A DNA stretch of 64,000 nucleotides, from NCBI GenBank assembly GCA_907163375.1, contig CAJQUW010000498.1:372001-436000 (forward strand), read 5' to 3'. The DNA comes from Prostheceraeus crozeri. Lineage: Eukaryota > Platyhelminthes > Polycladida > Euryleptidae. Positions 22,571 to 34,292 of the stretch are shown in pieces. Within the stretch, counting starts at the first letter, position 1, and each line of letters opens with the position of its first letter. A model generated the notes under the pieces. That model was given only the letters and a program-made list of their open reading frames with translations, ran no database searches and was not told the DNA's origin. The position numbers and the translations under genes are program-made.

Positions 22571-23915
22571 ATTTATTCATTTATTTTTATCACTCTATCT
22601 CTATTTACACAACAAAGCATATTTTAAGGTTGCTGACTCATTTAATAGGTTGCTCAATTGAACCCAAATTATCTAAAGTGCTGGAATAAAAAGAACACAA
22701 TAAAAAGAAAATAAATAAACATGTTTTCAATCACAAACAAAAAATCGACAAAATGTCATGTATTTTGCTTGAAACATTTTAAAACCCCTTCGCAGACTAA
22801 TGTCGAAGAACGATGAGCAAGAATATTTCATAATCGCTAGGTCAGTTAACTTGAACCTTGCTGCACATCGCGAACATAAAACCTTCTATTTCGTGGTTTT
22901 GCTATAATTATTGTACATGATAAAAGCATTCTGTGATAGATGATGTACGAGTCTTTGAACAATCGGTGAAGAAAATCTTGCATGCGTAGCGACACAGATA
23001 TTTGACCGATAATTCAAAAACAAGTACATTATCTGTCAACACATCCCATGTATGGGATAGATCTCGAGCTGAATAATATCTAAAAACAAGAAAGCACAAC
23101 GACGAAGTCGGAACGCTTTTGATCAGATAAAATTCAAACGAATGCTATCTCCGACTTTGAGCTTTCAACATTACTCAAACTGATTGTTTTTATCATCGAA
23201 TGTACGTCAGACATTGATAATTAATATTTACAAGGAACTTTCAAAAGTCAGAATTCTCAGGTCAATGATTTATGATGTTATGCTATGCTGATGATAGTTG
23301 TAGCATACTGTATAATCTGCTTTGTGCATATAATTGACTATGCCTGAATGCATATACACGTACAATCAATTTGATGAGCATTCGCAGTTATCGTTCTGTC
23401 TAAGGAGTTGTTGAGCAATTAAAAATTACACCACGAGCTATTACACGAGCGCGAAACTCTCGAGTTTAATCGAGAATGGTGCAACCGAATTGTCGTCCTA
23501 TTTTTCTGACCACAGAGATAAATTGTCTTGTCTGCGTGTTTGGGTTTATAGATGACTTTCCTCAGTACTAGCGGTCACAGTCAGAACCACATAGTCTCGA
23601 GGGGCAAGAAGACAAATTTTCCATTGAAGGTAACGCAAATTCAAGCCCAAGTTCTGCCAGAGACGAATATCTATGTCAATTTCTATTGCTTGCTACCAAT
23701 AAGTCAATAAATGTTTATTTCCAAATACTTTGGGAAACATGGAAAAATATGGGGAACATGTGTGTGAACAAAAACATTCGTGTTTCAAACACAACTATTG
23801 AAACTCAGACATCAAAAGTACATTTCAAGCGTGCGGTCAATTTCAACAATAAAAGAAATCGTATTCAGGAAGGAGAGGTGAAAAATTTGCTTCTAAATGT
23901 CATTCAGTTTGTGTT
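22571..23915. other. non-coding stretch
   Basis: No gene, tRNA or repeat recognised. Confidence 0.5.
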
Positions 23916-24650
23916 TTATGTAGTAGACTGTCGCAACTCTTTAGCTTTTTGAAGAAATTTAGCAATGCATTTAAGATTATTTGGAATATGCGTGTTCATC
24001 AATTTGTAGAACTCAGTTGTACTTTTGCAGTGGCATAATATCGGTGCTAGTTCCTGTCGTAATTTCTGATATCTTGAACATTCAATCATAAAATGATGCA
24101 AATTTTCTACCCGTGAATCACTGCATTGCTCACATCGACGTTCTTCATACCTCAAACGATTTCCATAAATGCCGGTGATAACTTCTAAGTTGTGGTTTAA
24201 TGCTCTATACTTCAGTATGATGTTGATATAGTTATAATCGATATCAACATTTAGATATGACTTAATAGTATCGTCAAACAGACATAACTCCAAATAATTT
24301 AGCCCAGAATGGCTGTTTGCTACCATTGTAAACAATGGCTGAGATAGAATTATGTCCGCTCTGCGTAGACTAACCCACACGCAAATGAATCTATATCTGT
24401 GTTTCTGACAAACTGACGGCATTTCCTCGATGTATGAGTTGCATGAATCATAGATATCGGACCGCGTGAACAAACGTTCCGAAAGCGTTTCTTAACTATC
24501 AGCAGCCCGCTTTTTATTCACCAATAAGTTTGTCATAGACTGACTCATAACACTCTCTTGCTGCCCAAGATTGCTGCACTTGGACAGAAGTACATGAACA
24601 TCTCTGTGTCCATGACTTAGGAAAAGTTCGTTATACAGGGAATGACATTG
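23916..24650 (-). pseudogene. 3' end of a LINE ORF2 with its terminal zinc knuckle
   Basis: The minus-strand frame 24473-23916 encodes 185 residues ending ...LRQSTT. Its landmark is a Cys/His cluster, RCEQCSDSRVENLHHFMIEC, the terminal zinc-binding motif found after the reverse transcriptase of many LINEs (zf-RVT type). It follows a helix-rich stretch of the usual kind. The frame continues upstream through one TAA at about 24490 (…NKKRAADS*ETLSERLF…) to roughly 24650, where similarity is lost. The RT domain itself is absent, so this is another 5'-truncated copy. It belongs to a different lineage from the LINEs at 1.8 and 55.5 kb, whose ends lack this motif. Confidence 0.7.
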
Positions 24651-25439
24651 CATAACGATTTCTATGAATCAAAGGATTATTTAGAGTGCGTCTTTAATGG
24701 TTTGCTCTTAAGACAATCGCAAGTCAAAGACTAGGTCCAGGCCTATTCTGCTTAGACATCAACAAGCGTTCTGATATTTGAAATGTTCATTTTGTGGTTT
24801 GGCATCAGGGGGACTTCCATATTTGGGACTTATTCATTTTATGTGATTGTTGAGTTGTTGAGCATAGATTCATGGTACAGATGGTGGATGGTATGGATTT
24901 AGGAACAGAAATCGGCTTTATGTAATGCTTCCACAGAATTCGCACTTGTCATGCCTTTCATACTTATGACTGATAACTGTGGTTGCAAGTGAAGAAGTAC
25001 ACGCTAGGCTGTGACTTCTTTCACCACTTCTATGCGACAATTACGTAATCGATGCATATGCAGAGTTGATGAGAATGCGAGTTTTCATTCCCACAGATGT
25101 CCTTCAACACCATAGAAATAGATTGTTCATCTGAGGTTGACTGCAATGGAAATTGACATAAGGTCGCGGCACATCCTGGGAAATGCATCATAAACCATGT
25201 GAACGTAGATCTATCATGTTATCACATCAAATATATACAATTTTGATCTCAATCTGATTTTTGCTACATTCTGTTCTGCAGTTGGTGATCATAACTCCGG
25301 ACATATTTAGCTCAAATATGCATGAATTCTACATTTTCAGGATTCATTACTCTGTAATTAATTGAAATGCATTCAAAGCAAGGGCTATCGTGGCATTCAA
25401 ATAAAGTACATCCTACATAAGCAGTTACCCTCTTTTTCG
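24651..25439. other. non-coding stretch
   Basis: Nothing recognised. No TTAA-flanked piggyBac end could be identified with confidence. Confidence 0.5.
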
Positions 25440-26054
25440 TGTGAACATCGACAGACGAAGAAGAATTCAATATCGAAAAATACATTGATAGCGAAAGCGA
25501 TGGCAACCAGTACGAGGATGTCGAGCCAGGACCAGATGTCGTTTCTCCTAGTGGTGATACTTGAACAAGAAATCTACCAGAAACACGAGGTCCAGCTAAA
25601 CGAGAAGATATCGTGCGACAACAAGGTGGTGCCACAAGATATGCTTTACAAAGAATCAACTCTTTAGTCGACGCATGGAAGTTAATCTTCAATGACAGTG
25701 AGTTGTCGATTCTACAAATGCTGAGGGAAAAACGGATCTATGGAGATTCTTTCGTGAAAGCAGACTTTATCGAACTGTACGCTTATATTGGACTCATGCA
25801 CCTGCCAGGTCTCTATCAAGATACCGAACCATTGCAGCACCTATGGAATAAGGACTTTGGCAGACCAATCTTCCCTCCAACTATGGGATTTCAAAGGTTC
25901 AAAAGTTTACTTCGCACCCTACGTTTCGATGACCGTGCTCGATTTAGAAATGATAAATTTGCTCCCATAAGATAACTTTTCACAAAATTCCAAAATACTA
26001 TACTTCGCTTTTACTGACTGCAAGAGACTACAACAGTTGACGAGCAAGGCATTC

Positions 26055-26140
26055 ATTGCATTCACGACATGGTTTAAGATGCTTTGGTGGACAATCGATC
26101 CCCGTTACTTGCCTTAATGTCGGCGGTCACAATTGTGACG
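26055..26140 (+). repeat. dispersed repeat, copy 1
   Basis: About 86 bp (from attgcattcacgacatg to the palindromic end GTCACAATTGTGAC) that recurs in opposite orientation at 41338-41423 with roughly 90 percent identity. It sits in the middle of the piggyBac pseudogene between VDEQ and KPYTFGRKFW, so it probably arrived after that copy was in place. Confidence 0.8.
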
Positions 26141-26227
26141 AGTTATTTATTCATTGATTATTATTCCCTTGACAACTGATGTGTGGTGGTGAGGGTTTGA
26201 TCCTGCCAATTGACACAGCTGTGTAAG

Positions 26228-26290
26228 TGGCTCGTAGCTTAGTTGGTTAGAGCACAGGTCTTCTTCACCAAATCGGTGTGCTTTTCTTCA
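26228..26290 (+). mobile_element. possible SINE head (tRNA-like)
   Basis: GGCTCGTAGCTTAGTTGG matches the RNA polymerase III box A, with the tRNA-like continuation TTAGAGCACAGGTC. No good box B follows before the piggyBac sequence resumes, so it is truncated or coincidental. It is part of the ~235-bp insertion in the piggyBac pseudogene. Confidence 0.35.
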
Positions 26291-27160
26291 AAACAAACCA
26301 TATACATTTGGTAGAAAGTTTTGGATTGCGACTGATGCAGCAAGTCATTGCGCATTGACCATATGAAAATATCTTGGAAAAGAAGAAGGCGTTGTACGGA
26401 CAGAGACAGTTAAAGAATCAACAGTCCTTCAACTCGTCGAACCTTTCAAAGAGAGTGGGCTTGAAGTTGTCGAGGATAATTTCTTTATCTCTCTGGAGTT
26501 GGCAAGAAAGTTCAGAGAAAAGGTATGACGAATCTCGGGACTATTTGCTCAAATACCGACGATACCGACGAAATGAGACCCATTGTCCAGGAAGTCGTGA
26601 GCAATATTCATCTGTGCTTGTGTTCCATTATGAAGGAGAGGCCGCTGTTGTCAGCTATATCTAGAAACGAAATATGATCGTGTTGCTCTTGACTTCTTCG
26701 AAGTTCTCATCGTCCATTGACAACTCCTCGACAAAGAGAAAACTTCTTATCATTCTTCAATATAACATGAAGAAAAGGGGTGTAGATAAGGTAGATTAAA
26801 TGCTTCAGCATTATTCTACCAAGATGGCCCCCGCCGATGGCCACTGGCAGTATTTTGTAACCTGTGCTAGATATCACATTGCTGAATGCACTTTTTCTTT
26901 GGAAAGACTCTAAAAATCAGTCATCTCAATTTCATTTTATTCATGAAGTGACAACTGATTTACTCGAGTGTCTAAAGGATAAGCGATCTTTGATACTCCT
27001 TCATCCATCAAGGGTACTCGAAGGTGCCATCTCTAGGAAGCGCAGAAATTGCAATTTTTGCGACAAAAACAATCGCAATAAGACACAGAACGTTCGTTTC
27101 TCTTGTAAGAAGTTCGTGCACGGTCAACATACATACCAGTCAGAGAATTTTGTCTGAATT

Positions 27161-29443
27161 GTAAGAATTAAAAATTGCTAGCATTGTTTACTACTTAGAA
27201 TTTTATGCGCTTTATAGTACAATGTTAATAATGGAAAATCGCAATATATTCTCTTTTAATAAACAATTTTGGCTGTGAAAATGAACTTTTACAACGTTTA
27301 TGCTATGAAACGATTTAAAAGGTGTAAAGCAAACTCGAGATTTTGTGATAAAGATGTGAGGTCAAAATGAGTCGAAGAAAATGATTTTGTGCGTTCTCTG
27401 GTTAATAAAAAAGAGTAGTTTAAATGGTCGAAAGTTAGGAAAGCTCATGGATTATTGTTATAGTTCGTACACTACAACTGTGCAAGAATCAGTTGTGAAT
27501 AGAACGTACGGGCCACCATTGACCCACATCAACGTTCAAAGGTACTGTTTGAAGATGTAATGTGAATGGGAAGGAATCAATCAGTGAAATGTTCACAAAC
27601 CTAATGATTTGGAGTTCATAGCTGTATGTATTATGGATGTTAATGAATGTAAAAAACGAAAAGAAATCCAATTATTTCACGATCTTTATATAAGAAATAC
27701 TGCATGTATGAAGCAATCTTGCAATGCAAGCATAAGTTTGAATGCAGTGAAAGGAAGACAATAGCACCTGCTTGAATTTAGATGATGTTTATTACGGTAC
27801 TGCTTGTTCACATCCATGGAAAGTACAGCTCGTGCAGCAAAAATTATTCTTCCATAATTATTTAGTTACATGCTTGTATCATTGCAGACGTAAGGCGTGA
27901 ACGCATACCTCATTATTTTCTGTGTAATATATATTGCTTATTTAAACACTACTAACAAAGATTATCAATAGTCAGTAGATGTATCCCTGCTAGTAAGAAA
28001 GGTTTTAAATCTTCGCAAAACTACTGTGCTTACAATGCTTAAAACTGAAAAGAAATTGACATGATAGACTGTCGATAGACTAACAAGATTTGCTTGAAAT
28101 GCATGCAATAAGATACCAATTTGTCGACCTCCCTCATGTAGCTGCATCTTCAGACTATGGCGAAATCTGCGCCATGAAACTAATTGATATTTTCATTACT
28201 CCGCATGTTTCAAAATTCAATTTCTTGCACACGCGATCGTATTTGTCAAAGTTCAATTACTGACAGCTTTAGCGCAAGTATAGGATTTTATTGTTGAATT
28301 ATGCAAAACCATGACATGACCGCATGTACTCATCTGAGAAATCATATTTCAGAGACAATTAGCTTGTCACAAAATGTTGTCTTACACGCTTTGATGTAGG
28401 AAGCTGACGTCAATCGTGGAAAACGATCACCTATCATGGTGCAGTATCATATTCATGCTTATCATATGTATACAATCACCCTTGGATATCGAAATAGTCG
28501 CTGATATTATTTGAATTATTTCGAAGAAAACTGATTTAGTTAGGCTTGGGATTTGGAATGGCCAATCTTTCTGTAATGTTTCGAAATCTAATAAAGCAAT
28601 TCTTTGGGACAAGATTCGAAACTTTGTAGATCAAAATCCGTCTAATTTATCAATTAAAGACACCGTCATCACGCATTATTTTTAAATTTTCGCCACAAGC
28701 AGAACAAAGCTTGAAGCTGCATATTGCAATCCACTGTTATACATTGAATCCAGCTAAAAAGCCAGTCAGTGCAGTTGTAAACATTGCAGCGACATAAATA
28801 TGAAGGTGAGTTTCATCACGCAGTAAAAAATTGGAGCCTCATTCATTCTAACGATTTTTGACGAAGTCAGTGAATCGTGAAAATCATGCTAGCTTAGTAT
28901 ACTTGTATCAATTAATCTTTATAGATATTCTCAAGTGATTCGCAAGCATTTTTAAACATTTTAATCAATGTGGATTTTTCAAGAAATCTTGCAGCACAAT
29001 TTATTGATTTTGATATATATTTGGTCTCTGTAAAAACTGACATGAAGATGCGATTTTCCTGATGAGAGCACATAATTATATTGTTTAAGCGAATCACTTT
29101 GCTGGAAGTACAAGATGATTCAAAACGGTGGCATATGCAGGAACTTACTAAGTGGGCAAAAAGAAATTCTTAATGCCTTACAGAGATAGGGAAGATAGTC
29201 GTGAGTCGCTTGCGGATTGCTGTGAATTCCTTTAAAATGCTCCGATCGCCACCATTCCTTCAGATTCAAAGAATTCAAATCATTGCACGAAGGTCTTCTC
29301 GATAATATTGGTCCTTCTGATCATTATTAAAAAAGCTGGCAGGTTCACGAAAATACGTTCACAAATACGTTCGTTGCTTGACATCGACTCCGTCTCTTTG
29401 GTGTGAACTGACTGCTCATTGTTTGATTGTTATGATACTATTA
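27161..29443. other. non-coding stretch
   Basis: No supported gene or repeat. Confidence 0.5.
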
Positions 29444-29752
29444 GTCTGGCAGCCAGAGCGAGTTTCTGCAGGGAACCTCATACACATGATAGGCATTCCA
29501 TATCAAAAATTATGGCCATAGACTCAATATTTTTCAGTTGATAAGAGAAAACATAGAAAATTTTACTTGGCCAAAAACTGCGATCTGAGTCCTATTGGAT
29601 TAATGTGTTTTTCTTTGATCTTGTCTGAAAAAAAGAGGAACTAACTAGAACTCGACAGGCACAGATTCGCAGTAGGAATATGGTGCACATCATTCTCTGA
29701 AAGTCTCACTTTCGGCCTCGTTCCCTGCAGAAACTCTCTCTGGCTGCCGGAC
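29444..29752. mobile_element. short MITE with 34-bp inverted ends
   Basis: The ends GTCTGGCAGCCAGAGCGAG and, reverse-complemented, GTCCGGCAGCCAGAGAGAG both continue into tttctgcagggaac. The interior of about 240 bp is AT-rich and non-coding. No clear target duplication was found, so the superfamily is undecided. Confidence 0.7.
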
Positions 29753-32098
29753 TTTACGTCAGCAGATTGTGCCATTTCATTAGCGCCACAAGTTCTTATG
29801 CTTCCTTTCTAGTCAAGCAGAAGAATACCATGTCATGTGCAGATGGACAATTTTTTCCACTAAATCGTGATATGCCTTACGTAGTTCGATTCTTGAAATC
29901 GCTTTTCGACCAGACAAAACCTATCTGACAGATTTCAAATGCAGAAAACCGAGGAATTTCTGCAATTTCATTGTGCGATAATGTAGCGGATGCAATCTGT
30001 AATTTTCGTGAAGGTCGAACGTAGTCTACGTTGTTCCCAAGCTCTTCAGTTCTTTAATGCTGCATGAATAAATCAAGTCCGAGTTTTGTTCAGTAAATGT
30101 ACAATTCTGATTTCTTTTTACTAACAACCCAAATTATGCATATACAATTTGACAGAAATACTGTTAAATTGTTTTTTGTCAGCAATCTGTTGCTGCTATC
30201 GCCATCATTCGTGTAAGAACAGAATGCACAACTCGCAAAGCATCAGGGTGGGAACCGGCCGCCACCTATGAATTTGAAGAGTGACTGGACAAACGACCGG
30301 CTACTCAGTGCACTTTATAAAAAGGTGTACTTTTATTTTAAAACTGTGAACATACAAAATTGCTGATGGCTGACGATGCCACAGAATAACCGCCACAAAT
30401 CAACAGGAAAATTTATAAAGCTTTTGCTGCTTTTCTGATTTTTTAAGAGGTTTTCATAAGGTTTTCAAAAGACACAACTATTTGGAAAAGCGCAATAAGT
30501 TTAAGTTATATAAGTCTATCGCTGAATTCTCGGCAGGTTTTGCTTGATGCTGATTGTAAGCGAAGCTTATTCTTCGTAATTCATAGTTCGAAGCTCTCAT
30601 AGCTGGCTTAACGGCAATAACATCACGTGGACACTAATCTACAGACAATTAATTAATTTACATGATGCATGTAGTTTCGAGCCCTTCTTTGTCTGAAACA
30701 AAGATTCTAGAATCATATATTCTGGCCTACATTAATTGAATTTCTCATGAATTGCGTGTTCTTTAGTCTATCTATCGAAAGATTTTTCCAATTCTTGAAA
30801 ACATTATTACGCATGCGTGATAATGCATGTATGCTGTTGTTCATTCTCTTCTAGACACGTACAAAATGCATTATCATGAGCGAATAATTGTCTTATAACC
30901 TGATTGAAGATCATTTAGGATAGAAATTGACAAAATTCAGTATCGGTGTGCTTCATCTGGAACTTATGCATATCCGGAGTACTGATAGGCCTGCCATTGC
31001 TGTATTTCACGTGGGCTATATTGAAATCGAAGGATGTTTAACGGTCCAAGTTGACCAGCTGCCGCCATTAGCCAGTCGGTGGGCTTAGAGACTTATACCG
31101 AATTTCGGTTATAAATCTCAACAATATTTATTGCCATTTACAAACTCAATTCATTTGAAGCGCTGAAAAGTTAATTTTGAGTACGAAAATAGACTGATGG
31201 GATTGATTTGTAATACAACTCAAATAAATGTAGCGTGGAACGTATTTTGAAACGTGGTAGATTTTCTTCTAAAAAGCAAACATCCCTATGTATCTGCCTA
31301 TCTGTGATATTCTAAAGTTCAAACTAACTCCAAATGTGGTTGTTGATAGCCAGGCCGACTTGAAAAATCCAAGTGATTAGGAAGAGACACACAAATTACT
31401 ATTCAACTGCGCGATTGCTTGTAAAAACGTATACAAGAAACATTTATAAAATAGCTCAATTTCTTATGCACTATTCGATGCTTAATATTAGATGTTTATA
31501 TTATATCTAGAAGCATACGCAACCCCCGTATGGAAAGGGTTCATTTATCCGGTTAAAAGAAGATAAAATGGAGGGAGAAAGTACATTTGGTGGCACACTG
31601 CCACCTCTACTCGCTATTTCAATTTTTCTGCATTTTGAATGACTGATTTTGCGGCGAGCACTAGCTGAGGGTGATAATCACATTTCAATTTTTCATTGAT
31701 ATTAATGAAAATTCGGTAATGATATTTCGGCTCTATTCTACAGTAATAGTTTTTTGTAGTTTCCCCCGCCAGTATCGCACTTTGCTGGGATCGCAAGAAG
31801 TCGAATAGCATCATGTGTTAAGTGGATGAGTTTAATGATGTACAAGATATCGGGAAACTCATACTGACAGCGATGATGACTCATTATGTGACGTCACAAT
31901 CTGTGCACATACTAACTTCCAAGGGAAGCGTAATGTAATTGGAATCGAATTGTAACTGTCATGCCGCAATGATTCGCCTTGTAAATCGGGTTTCGACAGT
32001 CCATGTGTTGTTCGATATCTGTTCAAATGCAGTCAAATCGGTAGTTATAGTAATGACCATCTTTGGGTCCTGAAACCCAAACGAGATAACTGGCTACA
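29753..32098. other. non-coding stretch
   Basis: No gene recognised. Small palindromes occur (taccgaatttcggtta at about 31097; ggtggcacactgccacc at about 31591) but nothing larger. Confidence 0.5.
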
Positions 32099-33464
32099 CT
32101 GTAAACCAGAGTTGGAAGTGGGTCGTGGGTCATGGGTCAGGTGGGTCAGGTGGGTCACATTTAGCGTGGGTCAGACTTCATTGACCCACTTCCAACCAGT
32201 TTGACCCATGATAGATGTGACGATCTCAAATACAGTAAACTTCATTTATTCGTATTCTTATCATTCATGAAAAATGATTGAGTCAGTGTCACTAAAAGGG
32301 GTTGATGGATGCACACAGTCAAAATATGCAACACTATTGACTTTCACACGCCTCATACAGTTTCGAAAGGGGGAGAAATTCCAGGCTTGCCGTGGGAATT
32401 GATTTTGAATTCCCATTCCCACGGGATTTTTCAGTATTTCCCATCAGAATTCCCATGGCTCATTACTCTTCCAATATTCGGTTTATGGTTCTCTTCTTTC
32501 GGACTACAAGTCGATTAACGGATTTTCGTAATTGAACTGATGAGATTAAGCGCTTTTAGTTGACCTATCTTTTGGATGAAAAAGTATTGGCAAATCAATC
32601 TATCTTATTTTGTAATTTCCAAAAATTGCAAGTTTTTGCTAATTATCAAAAATATCTATCATTTTGTTTCAGGGTTTAGTCAATCAATAAAGACGACTTC
32701 ATCGAAATAGTCTTCGATTACATATAGGCCCATACATACACATATTCGCATGTCTATTCACTCTGATTCACTTCATGCGGTGCCGTACTTGTGATGAACA
32801 TGGCAAACTTCTAGCTCATCGCAATATCATATTTAAGTTTACAATACAAGTAGAGTGCCTGTATACAAGCAATGAAGTCAATACTTCGCCTACGCATATT
32901 TCTATGACTTATCAACAGAAAACAACTACTGATTTATGAATGTGATAATACGCTCGCTCGCATCCCATGTATTTAGGTACGGTGTAATTCCAATTCTATC
33001 TAACTTTGATGATAAAGCCACAAATGCAAAAAGACAAATTTATATTCGAGAAACAAACATTCATTGAAAATTTGTCCAAGGATTGACAAACGTTGCTGCT
33101 AAAAAGGCATCAAACATTAAAAAATATCAATGGATTGATGAAAGCTATATATTATAAAAACTCTCCAATGTAGGCCCTATTATGTATAAAGGCCTACGAA
33201 TGACAGTACTACAATCTAAGAATAGCAGATCTTCAATAAATTATCAATGGACTAACAACCGTTACTTTGAGACCCGCGTGATGCCGAATGAAGACCATCG
33301 ATGGATTAGATAGCAAAAAACAGATTTGATGCACTCCCTAATTTATTGGCAAGTTTAAGTAAAAGGTTAAAAAGAAATTTACACACCCGACGTTTCGTAT
33401 CACAGATACATAATCATGGGTAGAGAAATAGGACAATGCAATCATTTAAATACAAAGTCAAGCG

Positions 33465-33665
33465 TTAAAGACTGTTCATCTCTTGTTTTCGATTCAACTT
33501 AGGACAATAGCGATCAATGCAGTTAACTTCAGAGATACGAATGCGAACAGGGTCAGATTGACGATCTAGAAATTCAATATCAAAGTCATCAATACTTAAC
33601 AGACAGTTAGGATGATCATTCATGATGTGGTCCGACAGCGCACTTTTGAATCCGAAAGTGATCAT
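33465..33665 (-). pseudogene. GIY-YIG endonuclease C-terminus, left arm
   Basis: The 66-codon frame has FGFKSALSDHIMNDHPNCLL then SDPVRIRISEVNCIDRYCPK and LNRKQEMNSL before the stop. The pattern KSAlsdHi...H..., then R.RI.E.n.I....PKLNRK is that of the second half of the GIY-YIG nuclease fused to Penelope-like reverse transcriptases. This arm extends a few residues further 5' than the right one because it includes the centre of the palindrome. No RT portion is present. Confidence 0.6.
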
Positions 33666-33812
33666 CCTAACTGTCTGTTAAGTATTGATGACTTTGATAT
33701 TGAATTTCTAGATCGTCAATCTGACCCTGTTCGCACTCGTATCTCTGAAGCTAACTGCATTGATCGCTATTGTCCTAAGTTGAATCGAAAACAAGAGATG
33801 AACAGTCTTTAA
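33612..33812 (+). pseudogene. GIY-YIG endonuclease C-terminus, right arm
   Basis: This is the mirror copy of the minus-strand fragment. From DHPNCLLSIDDFDIEFLDRQ onward it is the same protein, with I to T and V to A changes (RTRISEANCIDRYCPK), ending LNRKQEMNSL. The first ~16 residues come from the palindrome centre and are not family sequence. Confidence 0.6.
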
Positions 33813-34292
33813 CGCTTGACTTTGTATTTAAATGATTGCATTGTCCTATTTCTCTACCCATGATTATGTATCTGTGATACGAAACGTCGGGTGTGTAAAT
33901 TTCTTTTTAACCTTTTACTTAAACTTGCCAATAAATTAGGGAGTGCATCAAATCTGTTTTTTGCTATCTAACTATGAATAACCTCCCGTGTATGGCTGTA
34001 AATCGCATCGATGGATTAACAAGCGTCACTTTGAAAACCATCAAGGCAAAAGCAAATACTCAAGAAAATATCAATGGATTAACAAACAAAATGCGGGTAT
34101 AAAAACAATCATGAGAATAGCAGATACTGAAGTAAAATATCAATGGATTAACAAACGCAAAACGCTACCATGCGGCAATGAAGGCCATCAAGAGAATAGC
34201 CGATGCACTAGAAAAATGTCAATGGATTAACAAACGTTGTTATGAAATATATCAAATGAATAACAAATGTTCATGCAAACCTAGGAACTGAA

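Larger units (their letters stand above)
25440..27160 (+). pseudogene. piggyBac transposase, heavily decayed
   Basis: This is a copy of the piggyBac DDD transposase, a cut-and-paste enzyme specific for TTAA. In order: an acidic N-terminus (EEFNIEKYIDSESDG, about 25459), an in-frame stop, then a 120-codon open block (25613-25975) with LYAYIGLMHLPG, LWNKDFGRPIF and LRFDDRARFRNDKFAPIR. These match the family's start of the catalytic region. Next come VDEQ (first Asp), an inserted repeat at about 26055-26290, KPYTFGRKFWIATDA, VVEDNFFISLELARKF (second Asp, about 26477), KKRGVDKVD (third Asp region, about 26775) and YSTKMAPADGHW. The C-terminal cysteine-rich domain, RNCNFCDKNNRNKTQNVRFS then CKKFVHGQH, ends at 27157. 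At least three frame changes and several stops make it dead. Confidence 0.9.
33306..33971. mobile_element. near-perfect palindrome made of two Penelope-like 3' ends
   Basis: Two 313-bp arms (33306-33618 and 33659-33971) are reverse complements around a 40-bp centre. I found only a couple of differences, so identity is about 99 percent with no indels. Each arm reads outward from the centre as the end of a GIY-YIG domain, then a stop, then a 3' untranslated tail containing acgaaacgtcgggt. It was inserted in the minisatellite of the inner hAT element, making it the youngest layer of this nest. Confidence 0.88.
33077..34237 (+). repeat. minisatellite with anchor word ATCAATGGATTAACAAACG, interrupted
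   Basis: About eight units of 55-120 bp, each carrying (a)tcaatggattaacaaacg (for example 33077, 33120, 33244, 33298, 34008, 34072, 34140, 34219). Spacers contain aagg.catcaag.gaatagcagat. The array is split by the palindrome at 33306-33971. Open frames through it are repeat-driven and not taken as genes. Confidence 0.75.

Noticed and set aside
33077..34237. CRISPR-like array (regular 19-bp word with spacers)
   Set aside because: Repeats are degenerate, spacing varies from about 55 to 120 bp, spacers resemble each other, and the context is a eukaryotic transposon.
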